DNA of 64,000 nt from Citrobacter youngae (lineage in GTDB: Bacteria > Pseudomonadota > Gammaproteobacteria > Enterobacterales > Enterobacteriaceae): NCBI RefSeq assembly GCF_003818115.1, contig NZ_RPOI01000005.1:124001-188000 (forward strand), read 5' to 3'. The notes under the pieces were generated by a model. The model had not been told where the DNA came from. It worked only from the letters and a program-made list of their open reading frames with translations, and made no database searches. Below, one piece after another: positions 11,729-19,903 of the stretch. A program made the position numbers and the translations under genes. Positions within the stretch are counted from its first letter, which is position 1, and every line of letters begins with the position of its first letter.

Positions 11729-12340
11729 TCACAGCGCCGCGCGAAGCGCTTCACGAATCAGGGTTTCACTGCTGGCATCAGGGCGGGCAATTTTGCTCAC
11801 CATGCGGCTGGCTTCCTGTGGTTTATAGCCCAACGCCACCAGCGCAGCAACCGCTTCCTGCTCGGCATCGTCCGTTGCCGGACTTGCCGGCGAGGTCAGG
11901 ATCAGATCTGCCGCCGGGGTAAAGAGATCGCCATGCAGTCCTTTAAAACGGTCTTTCATTTCGACGATCAATCGCTCTGCCGTTTTCTTACCGATGCCCG
12001 GTAATTTCACCAACGCGCCAAGCTCTTCGCGCTCAACGGCATTGACAAACTGCTGCGCAGACATACCGGAGAGGATCGCCAGCGCCAGCTTCGGCCCCAC
12101 ACCGTTGGTTTTAATTAGCTCTTTAAACAGCGTGCGCTCTTGCTTATTGTTAAAGCCATACAGCAGCTGTGCGTCTTCGCGCACCACAAAATGCGTGAAG
12201 ATGATCGCTTCCTGCCCGGCTTCCGGCAGCTCGTAGAAACAGGTCATCGGCATATGCACTTCATAGCCTACCCCGCCCGTTTCCAGAAGGACCAGCGGGG
12301 GTTGTTTTTCAAGAATGATGCCTCTGAGTCTGCCTATCAC
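11729..12340 (-). CDS. ruvA: Holliday junction recognition protein RuvA
   Basis: Tetrameric junction-binding subunit of RuvAB. The 203 residues show the OB fold ([12 protein letters not shown] start), two helix-hairpin-helix motifs ([13 protein letters not shown] and [15 protein letters not shown]) and the C-terminal RuvB-contact domain. First gene of the operon behind the LexA box. Confidence 0.97.
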   Translation of the reverse strand: MIGRLRGIILEKQPPLVLLETGGVGYEVHMPMTCFYELPEAGQEAIIFTHFVVREDAQLLYGFNNKQERTLFKELIKTNGVGPKLALAILSGMSAQQFVNAVEREELGALVKLPGIGKKTAERLIVEMKDRFKGLHGDLFTPAADLILTSPASPATDDAEQEAVAALVALGYKPQEASRMVSKIARPDASSETLIREALRAAL

Positions 12341-12389
12341 ATGACGCTCCTGCGTTAAGGGCTAAAAGGTAATGCGCTATCATAAAAAA

Positions 12390-12412
12390 AGGCTGGATAG
12401 ATATCCAGCCTC
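12390..12412. promoter_or_regulatory. LexA box of ruvAB, also the ruvC terminator stem
   Basis: CTGGATAGATATCCAG (12393-12408) has the CTG-N10-CAG form of a LexA operator and lies 53 bp upstream of ruvA. The same inverted repeat, extended to GGCTGG...CCAGCC, is followed on the - strand by T7 (12384-12390), giving a Rho-independent terminator for ruvC. Confidence 0.85.
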
Positions 12413-12420
12413 ATTTGTCA

Positions 12421-12942
12421 CTAACGTAACCTACCGCGCGCTAAATTCAACCTCGACTCACTCATTTGCATGGCGTTCTGGCTGACATGGCAGTGGGTAA
12501 TGGCAATCGCCAGCGCATCCGCAGCATCCGCCTGAGGGTTAGCCGGGAGTTTGAGCAGCGTACGCACCATGTGCTGTACCTGGCTTTTTTCCGCGCTGCC
12601 GATACCGACGACGGTTTGTTTAACCTGTCGGGCAGCATACTCAAACACCGGAAGATCCTGATTGGTCGCAGCAACAATCGCCACGCCGCGCGCCTGCCCC
12701 AGCTTAAGCGCCGAATCGGCGTTTTTCGCCATAAAGACCTGCTCGATGGCAAAATAATCCGGCTGGAACTGGGTGATGATTTCCGTCACCCCCGCGTATA
12801 TCAATTTCAGGCGTGACGGGAGATCGTCAACTTTGGTGCGAATACAACCACTGCCGAGGTAGGTCAACTGTCTGCCGACCTGACGGATTACGCCATAACC
12901 GGTAATGCGCGACCCCGGATCAATGCCGAGAATGATAGACAT
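12421..12942 (-). CDS. ruvC: Crossover junction endodeoxyribonuclease RuvC
   Basis: Resolves Holliday junctions by paired nicks. The 173 residues begin [12 protein letters not shown], carrying the first catalytic aspartate; the Glu of FAIEQVF and the acidic cluster [12 protein letters not shown] complete the active site. A GTG one codon upstream (12945) is in frame, but ATG at 12942 has the better spacing to AGGAG. Confidence 0.96.
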   Translation of the reverse strand: MSIILGIDPGSRITGYGVIRQVGRQLTYLGSGCIRTKVDDLPSRLKLIYAGVTEIITQFQPDYFAIEQVFMAKNADSALKLGQARGVAIVAATNQDLPVFEYAARQVKQTVVGIGSAEKSQVQHMVRTLLKLPANPQADAADALAIAITHCHVSQNAMQMSESRLNLARGRLR

Positions 12943-12976
12943 CACGCATCTCCTGTTATTTTATGGCTTAACCACA

Positions 12977-13720
12977 TCATTCTAACGTAGCTGCAACCTC
13001 ATCGGAGATTTCGCCGTTGTGGTAAACTTCCTGCACGTCATCGCAATCTTCCAGCATATCGATCAGACGCATCAGTTTCGGCGCTGTTTCTGCATCCATA
13101 TCCGCTTTGGTGGATGGGATCATAGAAACTTCAGCCGCGTCTGCTTTCAGACCCGCCGCTTCCAGCGCGTCACGCACTTTACCCATCTCTTCCCACGCGG
13201 TGTAAACGTCAATCGCGCCGTCGTCGAAGGTTACAACGTCTTCAGCACCGGCTTCCAGTGCCGCTTCCATGATGGCGTCTTCGTCGCCTTGTTCAAAGGA
13301 GATCACGCCTTTCTTGCTGAACAGGTATGCGACAGAACCGTCGGTACCGAGGTTGCCGCCTGTTTTAGTAAATGCGTGGCGCACTTCCGCAACGGTACGG
13401 TTACGGTTGTCAGACAGACATTCAATCATAACGGCTGTACCGCCAGGACCGTAACCTTCATAGATGATGGTTTCCATATTGGAATCTTCATCACCACCCA
13501 CACCGCGCGCGATTGCACGGTTCAGAGTGTCACGTGTCATGTTGTTTGCCAGCGCTTTATCAACCGCTGCGCGCAGACGCGGGTTAGCATCCGGATCGCC
13601 ACCACCCAATTTAGCCGCCGTCACCAGCTCACGAATGATTTTGGTGAAGATCTTACCGCGCTTAGCATCCTGCGCTGCTTTACGATGTCTGGTGTTGGCC
13701 CATTTACTATGACCTGCCAT
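12977..13720 (-). CDS. yebC: YebC/PmpR family protein
   Basis: A 247-residue member of the YebC/TACO1 family, described as DNA-binding regulators and, more recently, as helpers of ribosomes at proline-rich stretches. It begins [14 protein letters not shown], the family hallmark; the upstream in-frame start at 13735 adds five residues. It ends one residue later than my memory of the E. coli protein. Confidence 0.95.
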   Translation of the reverse strand: MAGHSKWANTRHRKAAQDAKRGKIFTKIIRELVTAAKLGGGDPDANPRLRAAVDKALANNMTRDTLNRAIARGVGGDEDSNMETIIYEGYGPGGTAVMIECLSDNRNRTVAEVRHAFTKTGGNLGTDGSVAYLFSKKGVISFEQGDEDAIMEAALEAGAEDVVTFDDGAIDVYTAWEEMGKVRDALEAAGLKADAAEVSMIPSTKADMDAETAPKLMRLIDMLEDCDDVQEVYHNGEISDEVAATLE

Positions 13721-13748
13721 AAATAATCTCTCCAAAAAGCGCGCCTTC

Positions 13749-14192
13749 TCAGGCGACGTTAATTACAAACTCTTCAATCGCCTGCCGGTTACTCCACGAC
13801 TTGGTTAACTGTGCCGCCTCATGCGCATTAACCCAACGGTAGGTCAAATGTTCGGTGAACACGATCTCTCGTTCAGTGGGCAGTGCCAGGCAAAACCAGG
13901 ACTCCGTATTACGTACAATTCCTGGCGCATAGCGATGACGTAAATGACTAAAAATCTCAAACTCCACCGTGCGCTGGCAGTCAATTAAGGTCAGTTGCTC
14001 ACGCGCAACATCAATGGCGACCTCTTCCTTTACTTCGCGCAGGGCGGCTTGCGACGCGGTTTCACCTTCTTCAAGGCTGCCGGTGACCGACTGCCAAAAA
14101 TCAGGATCGTCGCGTCGCTGTAACATCAGCACTCTCCCGGTGTCCTTTGCATAAATCACGACTAACACCGAGACAGGCTGTTTATATGCCAT
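13749..14192 (-). CDS. nudB: Dihydroneopterin triphosphate pyrophosphatase
   Basis: Nudix hydrolase that removes pyrophosphate from dihydroneopterin triphosphate in folate synthesis. The 147-residue protein shows the Nudix box ([20 protein letters not shown]). The start MAYKQPVSV at 14192 lies 1 nt after the aspS stop, so the pair is coupled; E. coli NudB starts a few residues earlier (MKDKVYKRP). Confidence 0.93.
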   Translation of the reverse strand: MAYKQPVSVLVVIYAKDTGRVLMLQRRDDPDFWQSVTGSLEEGETASQAALREVKEEVAIDVAREQLTLIDCQRTVEFEIFSHLRHRYAPGIVRNTESWFCLALPTEREIVFTEHLTYRWVNAHEAAQLTKSWSNRQAIEEFVINVA

Positions 14193-14193
14193 A

Positions 14194-15966
14194 TCAGTTA
14201 TTCTCGGCCTTCTTAACAACCTGAATGCTCAGTTCCGCCAGCGCAGCTTCATTGGCCAGGCTCGGCGCTTCGGTCATCAGACACGCGGCAGCCGTCGTTT
14301 TCGGGAAAGCAATAACGTCACGGATGTTATCAGTACCGGTCAGCAGCATGGTCAGACGATCCAGACCAAACGCCAGGCCCGCGTGCGGCGGTGTACCGTA
14401 TTTTAACGCATCCAACAGGAATCCGAATTTCTCGCGCTGCTCTTGTTCGTTGATACCCAGAATACCGAATACGGTCTGCTGCATATCACCGTTATGGATA
14501 CGTACAGAACCGCCGCCTACTTCGTAGCCGTTGATAACCATATCGTACGCATTGGCAACCGCATCTTCCGGCGCAGCTTTCAGCTCAGCTGCCGTCATGT
14601 CTTTCGGCGAGGTGAACGGGTGGTGCATCGCGGTCAGACCGCCTTCACCATCGTCTTCAAACATTGGGAAGTCGATAACCCACAACGGCGCCCATTTGGA
14701 TTCGTCGGTCAGGTTCAGGTCTTTACCCAGTTTCAGGCGCAGAGCCCCCATCGCGTCGGCAACCACTTTCTTGTTGTCGGCGCCGAAGAAGATCATATCA
14801 CCGTCTTGCGCGCCAGTACGTTCCAGAATGGCTTCAATGATTTCAGCATTCAGGAACTTGGCCACCGGGCTGGTTACCCCTTCCAGACCTTTCGCACGCT
14901 CGGTGACTTTAATGTATGCCAAACCTTTCGCGCCGTAGATCTTAATGAAGTTACCGTAATCGTCGATCTGCTTACGGCTAAGTGCAGCGCCGCCAGGTAC
15001 GCGCAGAGCCGCTACACGCCCTTTCGCATCGTTAGCCGGACCAGAGAACACGGCGAATTCAACAGATTTCAGCAAATCAGCAACGTCCACCAGCTCCATC
15101 GGGTTACGCAGATCCGGCTTATCGGAACCGTAACGACGCTCAGCTTCGGCAAAGGTCATGATCGGGAAATCACCCAGATCCACACCTTTTACTTCCAGCC
15201 ACAGATTACGCACCAGCGCTTCCATCACTTCACGCACTTGCGGTGCGGTCATGAAGGAGGTCTCAACATCGATCTGAGTAAATTCAGGCTGGCGGTCAGC
15301 ACGTAAGTCTTCGTCACGGAAGCATTTTACAATCTGGTAGTAGCGGTCGAAGCCAGACATCATCAGCAGCTGTTTGAACAACTGAGGAGACTGTGGCAGC
15401 GCGTAGAATTTACCTTTATGTACGCGAGACGGTACCAGGTAGTCACGCGCACCTTCTGGCGTCGCTTTCGTCAGCATCGGCGTTTCGATGTCGAGGAAGC
15501 CATGGTCGTCCATGAAACGACGCACCAGGCTGGTAATTTTGGCACGCGTTTTCAGGCGCTGCGCCATTTCAGGGCGACGCAGATCGAGATAGCGGTACTT
15601 CAGACGAGCTTCTTCAGTATTTACGTGGTTAGAGTCGAGCGGCAGTGAATCTGAACGGTTGATAATGACCAGATCGGAGGCCAGCACTTCAATTTCGCCA
15701 GTCGCCATATCAGCGTTGACGTTTTTCGCGTCACGCGCACGCACGGTGCCCGTTACCTGAATGCAGAACTCATTACGCAGTTCGGAGGCCAGCTTTAACG
15801 CGTCCGCACGGTCCGGATCGAAAAATACCTGCACGATACCTTCGCGGTCGCGCATATCGATAAAGATCAGGCTACCAAGATCACGACGACGGTTGACCCA
15901 ACCACACAGAGTCACCTGCTGCCCCTCGTGGGACAGACGTAGCTGTCCGCAATATTCTGTACGCAT
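14194..15966 (-). CDS. aspS: Aspartate-tRNA ligase
   Basis: Class II aminoacyl-tRNA synthetase charging tRNA-Asp. The 590 residues are full length, with an N-terminal OB anticodon-binding domain, motif 2 ([17 protein letters not shown]) and motif 3 ([13 protein letters not shown]). First gene of the aspS-nudB-yebC-ruvC series. A 10-bp inverted repeat (15999-16008 with 16010-16019) lies in its upstream region. Confidence 0.97.
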   Translation of the reverse strand: MRTEYCGQLRLSHEGQQVTLCGWVNRRRDLGSLIFIDMRDREGIVQVFFDPDRADALKLASELRNEFCIQVTGTVRARDAKNVNADMATGEIEVLASDLVIINRSDSLPLDSNHVNTEEARLKYRYLDLRRPEMAQRLKTRAKITSLVRRFMDDHGFLDIETPMLTKATPEGARDYLVPSRVHKGKFYALPQSPQLFKQLLMMSGFDRYYQIVKCFRDEDLRADRQPEFTQIDVETSFMTAPQVREVMEALVRNLWLEVKGVDLGDFPIMTFAEAERRYGSDKPDLRNPMELVDVADLLKSVEFAVFSGPANDAKGRVAALRVPGGAALSRKQIDDYGNFIKIYGAKGLAYIKVTERAKGLEGVTSPVAKFLNAEIIEAILERTGAQDGDMIFFGADNKKVVADAMGALRLKLGKDLNLTDESKWAPLWVIDFPMFEDDGEGGLTAMHHPFTSPKDMTAAELKAAPEDAVANAYDMVINGYEVGGGSVRIHNGDMQQTVFGILGINEQEQREKFGFLLDALKYGTPPHAGLAFGLDRLTMLLTGTDNIRDVIAFPKTTAAACLMTEAPSLANEAALAELSIQVVKKAENN

Positions 15967-16253
15967 GAGATATCCCTTAACTTTGCCGCAGGCGGATTGT
16001 CATCTGCCCGGCAGATGACGAAGTCGCAGCTTTAGCTGAATGTCACAACTGAATGAAAAAAGGCGGCTATTATACTGGAAATTCTGCCGCACGATAAGAG
16101 CCTACTGGGATAGACTCTCAGTCCGGTACTGACTGTACGCGTGTTTCCTAAGCGGGTATTGCGTAATCTCACAAAAAATAACAAAAATTGTCACCCCTTT
16201 CACACAGATTCGCGATTAAGGTGTAACGGAAATCTTTTTTTACTGGAGTCACC

Positions 16254-16820
16254 ATGCTGGAACTGAACGCAAAAACAACCGCTCTTGTCGTCATCGATCT
16301 ACAGGAAGGGATCCTGCCTTTCGCGGGTGGGCCTCATTCGGCAAACGACGTCGTCGCCCGCGCGGCACAACTGGCGGAAAAATTCCGTACTAACGGTTCA
16401 CCAGTGGTGATGGTTCGCGTCGGCTGGTCTGCGGATTATGCCGACGCACTAAAACAACCGGTTGATGCCCAAGCGCCAGCCAAAGCATTACCCGACAACT
16501 GGTGGGAATACCCACAAGCGCTGGGAAAGTGTGCGACAGACCTGGAGGTCACCAAGCGCCAGTGGGGAGCATTCTACGGTACTGACCTGGAACTGCAATT
16601 GCGCCGTCGTGGTATCGACACCATCGTCCTGTGCGGTATCTCCACCAATATCGGCGTCGAATCCACCGCGCGTAACGCCTGGGAGTTGGGTTTTAGCCTG
16701 ATCGTTGCTGAAGACGCCTGCAGTGCCGCCAGCACCGACCAGCATAAGGGCAGCATGACGCATATTTTCCCACGTATTGCCCGCGTACGCCGCGTGGACG
16801 AGATCCTGCAAGCGTTATGA
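16254..16820 (+). CDS. yecD: Isochorismatase-family hydrolase YecD
   Basis: A 188-residue cysteine hydrolase-like protein of the isochorismatase superfamily; substrate unknown. The family Asp is in LVVIDLQEG and the nucleophilic cysteine in [14 protein letters not shown]. It has a GGAG ribosome site and overlaps the start of yecE by 4 bp (ATGA), showing that the yecE stub was once translationally coupled. Confidence 0.93.
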   Translation: MLELNAKTTALVVIDLQEGILPFAGGPHSANDVVARAAQLAEKFRTNGSPVVMVRVGWSADYADALKQPVDAQAPAKALPDNWWEYPQALGKCATDLEVTKRQWGAFYGTDLELQLRRRGIDTIVLCGISTNIGVESTARNAWELGFSLIVAEDACSAASTDQHKGSMTHIFPRIARVRRVDEILQAL

Positions 16821-16921
16821 TCTATATCGGCTTACCCCAGTGGTCGCACCCAAAGTGGGTGCGTCTGGGGATCACCAGTCTGGAAGAATATGCCCGCCAC
16901 TTTAACTGCGTGACGCGGTAA
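16817..16921 (+). pseudogene. yecE: yecE 5' stub (interrupted by prophage)
   Basis: The first 32 codons ([14 protein letters not shown]...FNCV) are host yecE, a DUF72 protein; after the att core the frame continues into phage DNA for two codons and stops at 16919-16921. The missing remainder lies 45 kb away at 61883-62616. Together they make a complete protein of about 272 residues. Confidence 0.93.
16902..16912. other. attL core
   Basis: TTAACTGCGTG here corresponds to TTAACTGTGTG at the right end. The common core is TTAACTG with a C/T difference, then GTG. It coincides exactly with the break in yecE. Confidence 0.8.
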
Positions 16922-17028
16922 TTTTTAAAATCACTAAAGAACGCCCAAGAGCATGTGTTTTCTTTAGGTTAATCAGTGCATTATAAGACGCCTCCATATG
17001 AGATTCGGTTAAGTTCATATGAGTTAAA

Positions 17029-17078
17029 ATGTCCCAACCATGCCCCAAAACTGGCATTTATGCCCCATACATGCCCCA
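17029..17078 (+). promoter_or_regulatory. Left cluster of integrase arm-type repeats
   Basis: ATGCCCCA occurs at 17040, 17060 and 17071, with a variant ATGTCCCA at 17029. Spacings are 11, 20 and 11 bp, close to one or two helical turns. The same motif recurs near attR inside the end of int. Likely arm-type sites; inference. Confidence 0.6.
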
Positions 17079-17117
17079 AAAACCTTCCTTAAAAAGCTAC
17101 GTGCCCAACCGTTGACG

Positions 17118-17133
17118 CTGTATAAATAAACAG
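17118..17133. promoter_or_regulatory. LexA box of first DinI-like gene
   Basis: CTGTATAAATAAACAG has the CTG-N10-CAG form and ends 40 bp before the gene start. Confidence 0.8.
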
Positions 17134-17173
17134 TATAAATTGCGTGCAAAATCATTGTTGCTTTGGAGGCGGT

Positions 17174-17413
17174 ATGTTCGTTGAGTTGGTGTACGACAAA
17201 CGGAATGTTGAAGGATTAACAGGTGCCAGAGAAATAATTCTGAATGAGTTAACAAAGCGAGTGCACCGGATCTTTCCGGATGCAGAAGTGAAGGTTAAGC
17301 CGATGCAGGCGAACGGCTTAAACAGCGATGCCAGCAAAAGCGATCGGGAGAAGCTGAACCGCATGCTGGAGGAAATGTTTGAAGAATCCGATATGTGGTT
17401 AGTTTCGGAGTAG
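17174..17413 (+). CDS. DinI-like SOS protein (copy 1)
   Basis: A 79-residue DinI/MsgA-family protein; DinI binds RecA filaments and tunes SOS coprotease activity. It starts MFVELVYDKRN and ends in the acidic helix LNRMLEEMFEESDMWLVSE. The open frame reaches back to 17144, but ATG 17174 has GGAGG nine bases upstream and aligns with copy 2. Preceded by a LexA box and located next to attL. Confidence 0.88.
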   Translation: MFVELVYDKRNVEGLTGAREIILNELTKRVHRIFPDAEVKVKPMQANGLNSDASKSDREKLNRMLEEMFEESDMWLVSE

Positions 17414-17498
17414 TGCCAGCTTTTACCAAGTCCTTTTCATACCTTTCTGGATACGGGAAACCAAATTCCCGTATTGGATGAACCATTGCCGCCCTTTT

Positions 17499-17909
17499 TT
17501 AAAGCTGCTCTACCAGCGGATAAAAATTATGATCCTCGCGCTGCATTCGTTCATGCACCTTGCGCAACACTACATTCGCGTCGCGGCGAAATGCCTCGTC
17601 ACAATTGATAAGCTTATTTGCCGTATTCCAGCGACGGGAAAACTTTTCATACTCGGCAACAATATCAGCCATCTCGCGCTGAAAATTTACGCTCATTGTT
17701 TTTAGCTTTTGATCGTTCACCTTTTCCAGATAAGGATATAAAAACTGATCTTCGGCAGAAAGGTGTACTTTAATCACAGAACTCATACTGATAACGGTTT
17801 GAGCGATTTCTTGCGCATGAGCCGTCACACCCTCCCGGCTAAGCTCCCTGAGGCGGCTAATTTTATGGATAATCTCGGCATGCTGGATCTTCATTTTATC
17901 AATATTCAC
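17499..17909 (-). CDS. Hemerythrin-like HHE domain protein
   Basis: A 136-residue all-helical protein with the histidine/glutamate pattern of di-iron hemerythrins: H near the N-terminus (KIQHAEII), HLSAEDQFLYPYLE in the middle and HERMQREDHNFYPLVE at the end. Such proteins bind O2 or NO or protect iron centres. Start taken as GTG at 17909 (VNIDKMKIQHAE) with an AGGGA site; a longer frame to 17936 needs TTG. It is prophage cargo, set between two SOS genes; a role in phage biology is not evident. Confidence 0.8.
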   Translation of the reverse strand: MNIDKMKIQHAEIIHKISRLRELSREGVTAHAQEIAQTVISMSSVIKVHLSAEDQFLYPYLEKVNDQKLKTMSVNFQREMADIVAEYEKFSRRWNTANKLINCDEAFRRDANVVLRKVHERMQREDHNFYPLVEQL

Positions 17910-18100
17910 TGGGGAATCCCTTAATGAGCTTTGCAACTTATAACATATATATTAAATGCATCTTTAAAAATAAGCAATCTGAGTTGTTTTTATTAAATTT
18001 TATAGATTTACGTTATGTAAATACATAATAAACAAAATTTGAATGCAAATATAAAGAGATCTATTGCCAATCTTCGGAATTTTTCTATCGTACATATGTC

Positions 18101-18433
18101 TCAAAACTGCGCCAATGCCGCCTCAAGAGATATCGCAGCATCAGTGCTGTTGATAAAGTGCGTCACCCGCCTCATAACCTCAGCCTCTTCAGCTGCATCA
18201 CCTTCGATCGCTTCGCCGTCATCCGTGATTAACGCTTTCCCCCTAAGCTTCGCAAACTGCGTCCGACCTCCGGACAGAATCAACAGCGCATCACCCTGCT
18301 GTGGGCGCGTGACCGGGACGATGATCGCATAACCCGCCGACGTCTCGAGGATGCGACTGTCGGGAGTCATGCAGACACTGGCTGGCGTAACCCGCTGCTC
18401 TATATAGTCGGTAGCTGGTGAAGGAAAGCCCAT
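18101..18433 (-). CDS. UmuD'-like protein lacking the catalytic serine region
   Basis: A 110-residue protein that opens MGFPSPATDYIEQRV, matching UmuD from Gly25, the residue left at the N-terminus after RecA-assisted cleavage. The C-terminal part (QGDALLILSGG...FAKLRG...VTHFIN) follows the UmuD fold, but the GDSM segment with the catalytic serine is absent, so it should not cleave. P1 HumD is a known natural UmuD' analogue. Start ATG 18433 has GAGAGG; the frame reaches back to 18505. It is divergent from the second DinI-like gene and may share its LexA box. Confidence 0.65.
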   Translation of the reverse strand: MGFPSPATDYIEQRVTPASVCMTPDSRILETSAGYAIIVPVTRPQQGDALLILSGGRTQFAKLRGKALITDDGEAIEGDAAEEAEVMRRVTHFINSTDAAISLEAALAQF

Positions 18434-18478
18434 GTTTACGCCCTCTCTTGAATACCGGATAAAAACACAGTATAAATA

Positions 18479-18494
18479 CTGTATATCCATCCAG
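18479..18494. promoter_or_regulatory. LexA box between the UmuD'-like gene and second DinI-like gene
   Basis: CTGTATATCCATCCAG has the CTG-N10-CAG form. It lies 17 bp before the + strand gene start and 46 bp before the divergent - strand start. An adjoining palindrome ACAGTATAAATACTGT (18467-18482) overlaps it. Confidence 0.75.
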
Positions 18495-18511
18495 TAAAGG
18501 AGCAATAAGCA

Positions 18512-18754
18512 ATGTTCGTGGAACTCGTTTATGACAAAAGGAATTTTGATGGTCTGCCTGGTGCAAAAGATATCATTCTGGGCGAGTTAACTAAGAGAGT
18601 TCACCGGATCTTCCCCGATGCTGATGTTCGGGTTAAACCGATGATGACACTGCCGGCGATCAACACTGACGCCAGCAAGCATGAGAAGGAACTGATAAGC
18701 CGTACTGTTCAGGAAATGTTTGAAGAGGCTGAATTCTGGTTAGTGAGTGAGTAA
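18512..18754 (+). CDS. DinI-like SOS protein (copy 2)
   Basis: An 80-residue DinI-family protein similar over its whole length to the copy at 17174 (both MFVELVYDKRN..., both ending WLVSE). AAAGGAG ribosome site at 18496-18502. The pair looks like an old duplication within the SOS segment. Confidence 0.88.
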   Translation: MFVELVYDKRNFDGLPGAKDIILGELTKRVHRIFPDADVRVKPMMTLPAINTDASKHEKELISRTVQEMFEEAEFWLVSE

Positions 18755-18810
18755 AGATTTTCAATGCCCGCCACAGTTACGTCTTGATTACGCTGTGGCG
18801 GATATTCATT

Positions 18811-18832
18811 TTCGTAAACGTTGGTCTGCGAG
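18811..18832 (+). other. Possible left crossover site of tail-fibre inversion cassette
   Basis: TAAACGTTGGTCTG, centred at 18821/18822, is a degenerate inverted match to the better site at 20566-20580. Weak by itself; supported by position and reading frame. Confidence 0.4.
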
Positions 18833-19125
18833 AAAGCATTTCTGAGTCTGGTTCTTTCCAGTTAGGGGATTTTCAAATTGTGTGGGGGCGCGGTTCAACG
18901 GGCAGCAACGGTACAGGCAATGTTCAGTTTCAACGTGCTTTTGTTGACACACCATATCTGGTTATGCCGTCGGATATTTCTTCAGGTCCTGAAGGGGTGA
19001 ATGCTGTCGGGTGGGATTTATCAAATAGCACGGCAGCGGGGGCCAGAATTTTTTCTGCTGACTCTAAATCTTCGGGTATCGCTACCACTTTTTCTTATAT
19101 CGCAATCGGTAAGGGGGTTGTATGA
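18815..19125 (+). pseudogene. Silent alternative tail-fibre 3' segment
   Basis: About 102 codons (VNVGLRESISESGSFQ to YIAIGKGVV) encoding a tail-fibre tip with the common WGRGS and YIAIGKG motifs but no fibre N-terminus or plausible ribosome site. An open frame to 18784 exists only by chance. It points opposite to the expressed fibre gene, and its first codons (V-N-V-G-L) align in frame with T-N-L-G-L at codons 93-97 of that gene, as expected of the stored half of an invertible cassette. It ends overlapping the assembly gene by ATGA. Confidence 0.75.
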
Positions 19126-19523
19126 AGTATTGCGCGTTGAATAACGGATTTTATGGCGACAACACTCCCGATGAAAAAATTCCGGGGAGTGTTGTGCACA
19201 TCAGCGACGACGAAGGCCAGCGAATTTTAGACAGCCAAATTAATGGTCGGATTCAGCCCGAAAATAATGGTTTTCCTGTTCTGGTGCCGTACCCTGAATT
19301 AACTCAAGATGAGCAGCAAGAACTCGCTGAGAAGAAACGACAAACACTGAAATCAGTTGCTGATACCGAAATTTCATGGCGACAGGATGCTGTTGATGCA
19401 GGGATAGCGACGGAAGAAGAAACCGCCGCTTTAACTGAATGGAAGAAGTACCGTGTGATGTTGATGCGGGTTGATACGTCAAATCCTGACTGGCCTACAC
19501 CACCGGAGGAACAGGCCAGTTGA
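19122..19523 (+). CDS. Tail-fibre assembly protein (alternative copy)
   Basis: A 133-residue Tfa/gpU family chaperone (C-terminal W-P-T-P-P motif) coupled by ATGA to the silent fibre tip. It would serve that tip after inversion. In the present orientation it has no obvious promoter. Its 3' end overlaps the convergent assembly gene by 29 bp, as in Mu and P1 U/U' pairs. Confidence 0.8.
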   Translation: MKYCALNNGFYGDNTPDEKIPGSVVHISDDEGQRILDSQINGRIQPENNGFPVLVPYPELTQDEQQELAEKKRQTLKSVADTEISWRQDAVDAGIATEEETAALTEWKKYRVMLMRVDTSNPDWPTPPEEQAS

Positions 19524-19899
19524 TGTTCGGTGCGGTGCTGGTATCTATTGCTGTCACCGCATCGATATAGTCCATCCAGGCGTTAAGGCTGGCGGATTCA
19601 TCATCCGTTAGCTTACGCCCCATCAGCAGCTTGGTTTGCCAGACGACAATTCGGCTGGTTGCCACATCAATACGGGCGCGTTTACCCGCTTCAGCCTCTG
19701 CAACTAATTCATCGTGAGATTTTACCGGCTGTGGTATATCTGGAGCCGTAAACACCCCCTCAGCATATGACCAGCCAATACCTACACCATCAGCAGCAGG
19801 TATTGCGACACCATTATCAGGCGACCATTCTGATTCACCATCCCATAAGACTACGTTTACGACGGTGTTATTTTTAATTACTGCGTATGTTGTACTCAT
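19495..19899 (-). CDS. Tail-fibre assembly protein
   Basis: A 134-residue Tfa/gpU family chaperone for the expressed fibre gene just upstream (4 bp gap). It begins MSTTYAVIKNN and ends WPVPPVV. A frame start at 19914 is possible but would overlap the fibre gene more. It belongs to the late - strand operon. Confidence 0.82.
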   Translation of the reverse strand: MSTTYAVIKNNTVVNVVLWDGESEWSPDNGVAIPAADGVGIGWSYAEGVFTAPDIPQPVKSHDELVAEAEAGKRARIDVATSRIVVWQTKLLMGRKLTDDESASLNAWMDYIDAVTAIDTSTAPNINWPVPPVV

Positions 19900-19903
19900 C
19901 GCA

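Noticed and set aside
13019-13726. 235-codon + strand frame over yebC
   Set aside because: Shadow of yebC; no ribosome site and unlikely composition.
14443-15306. 287-codon + strand frame inside aspS
   Set aside because: Shadow of aspS, which is full length and conserved.
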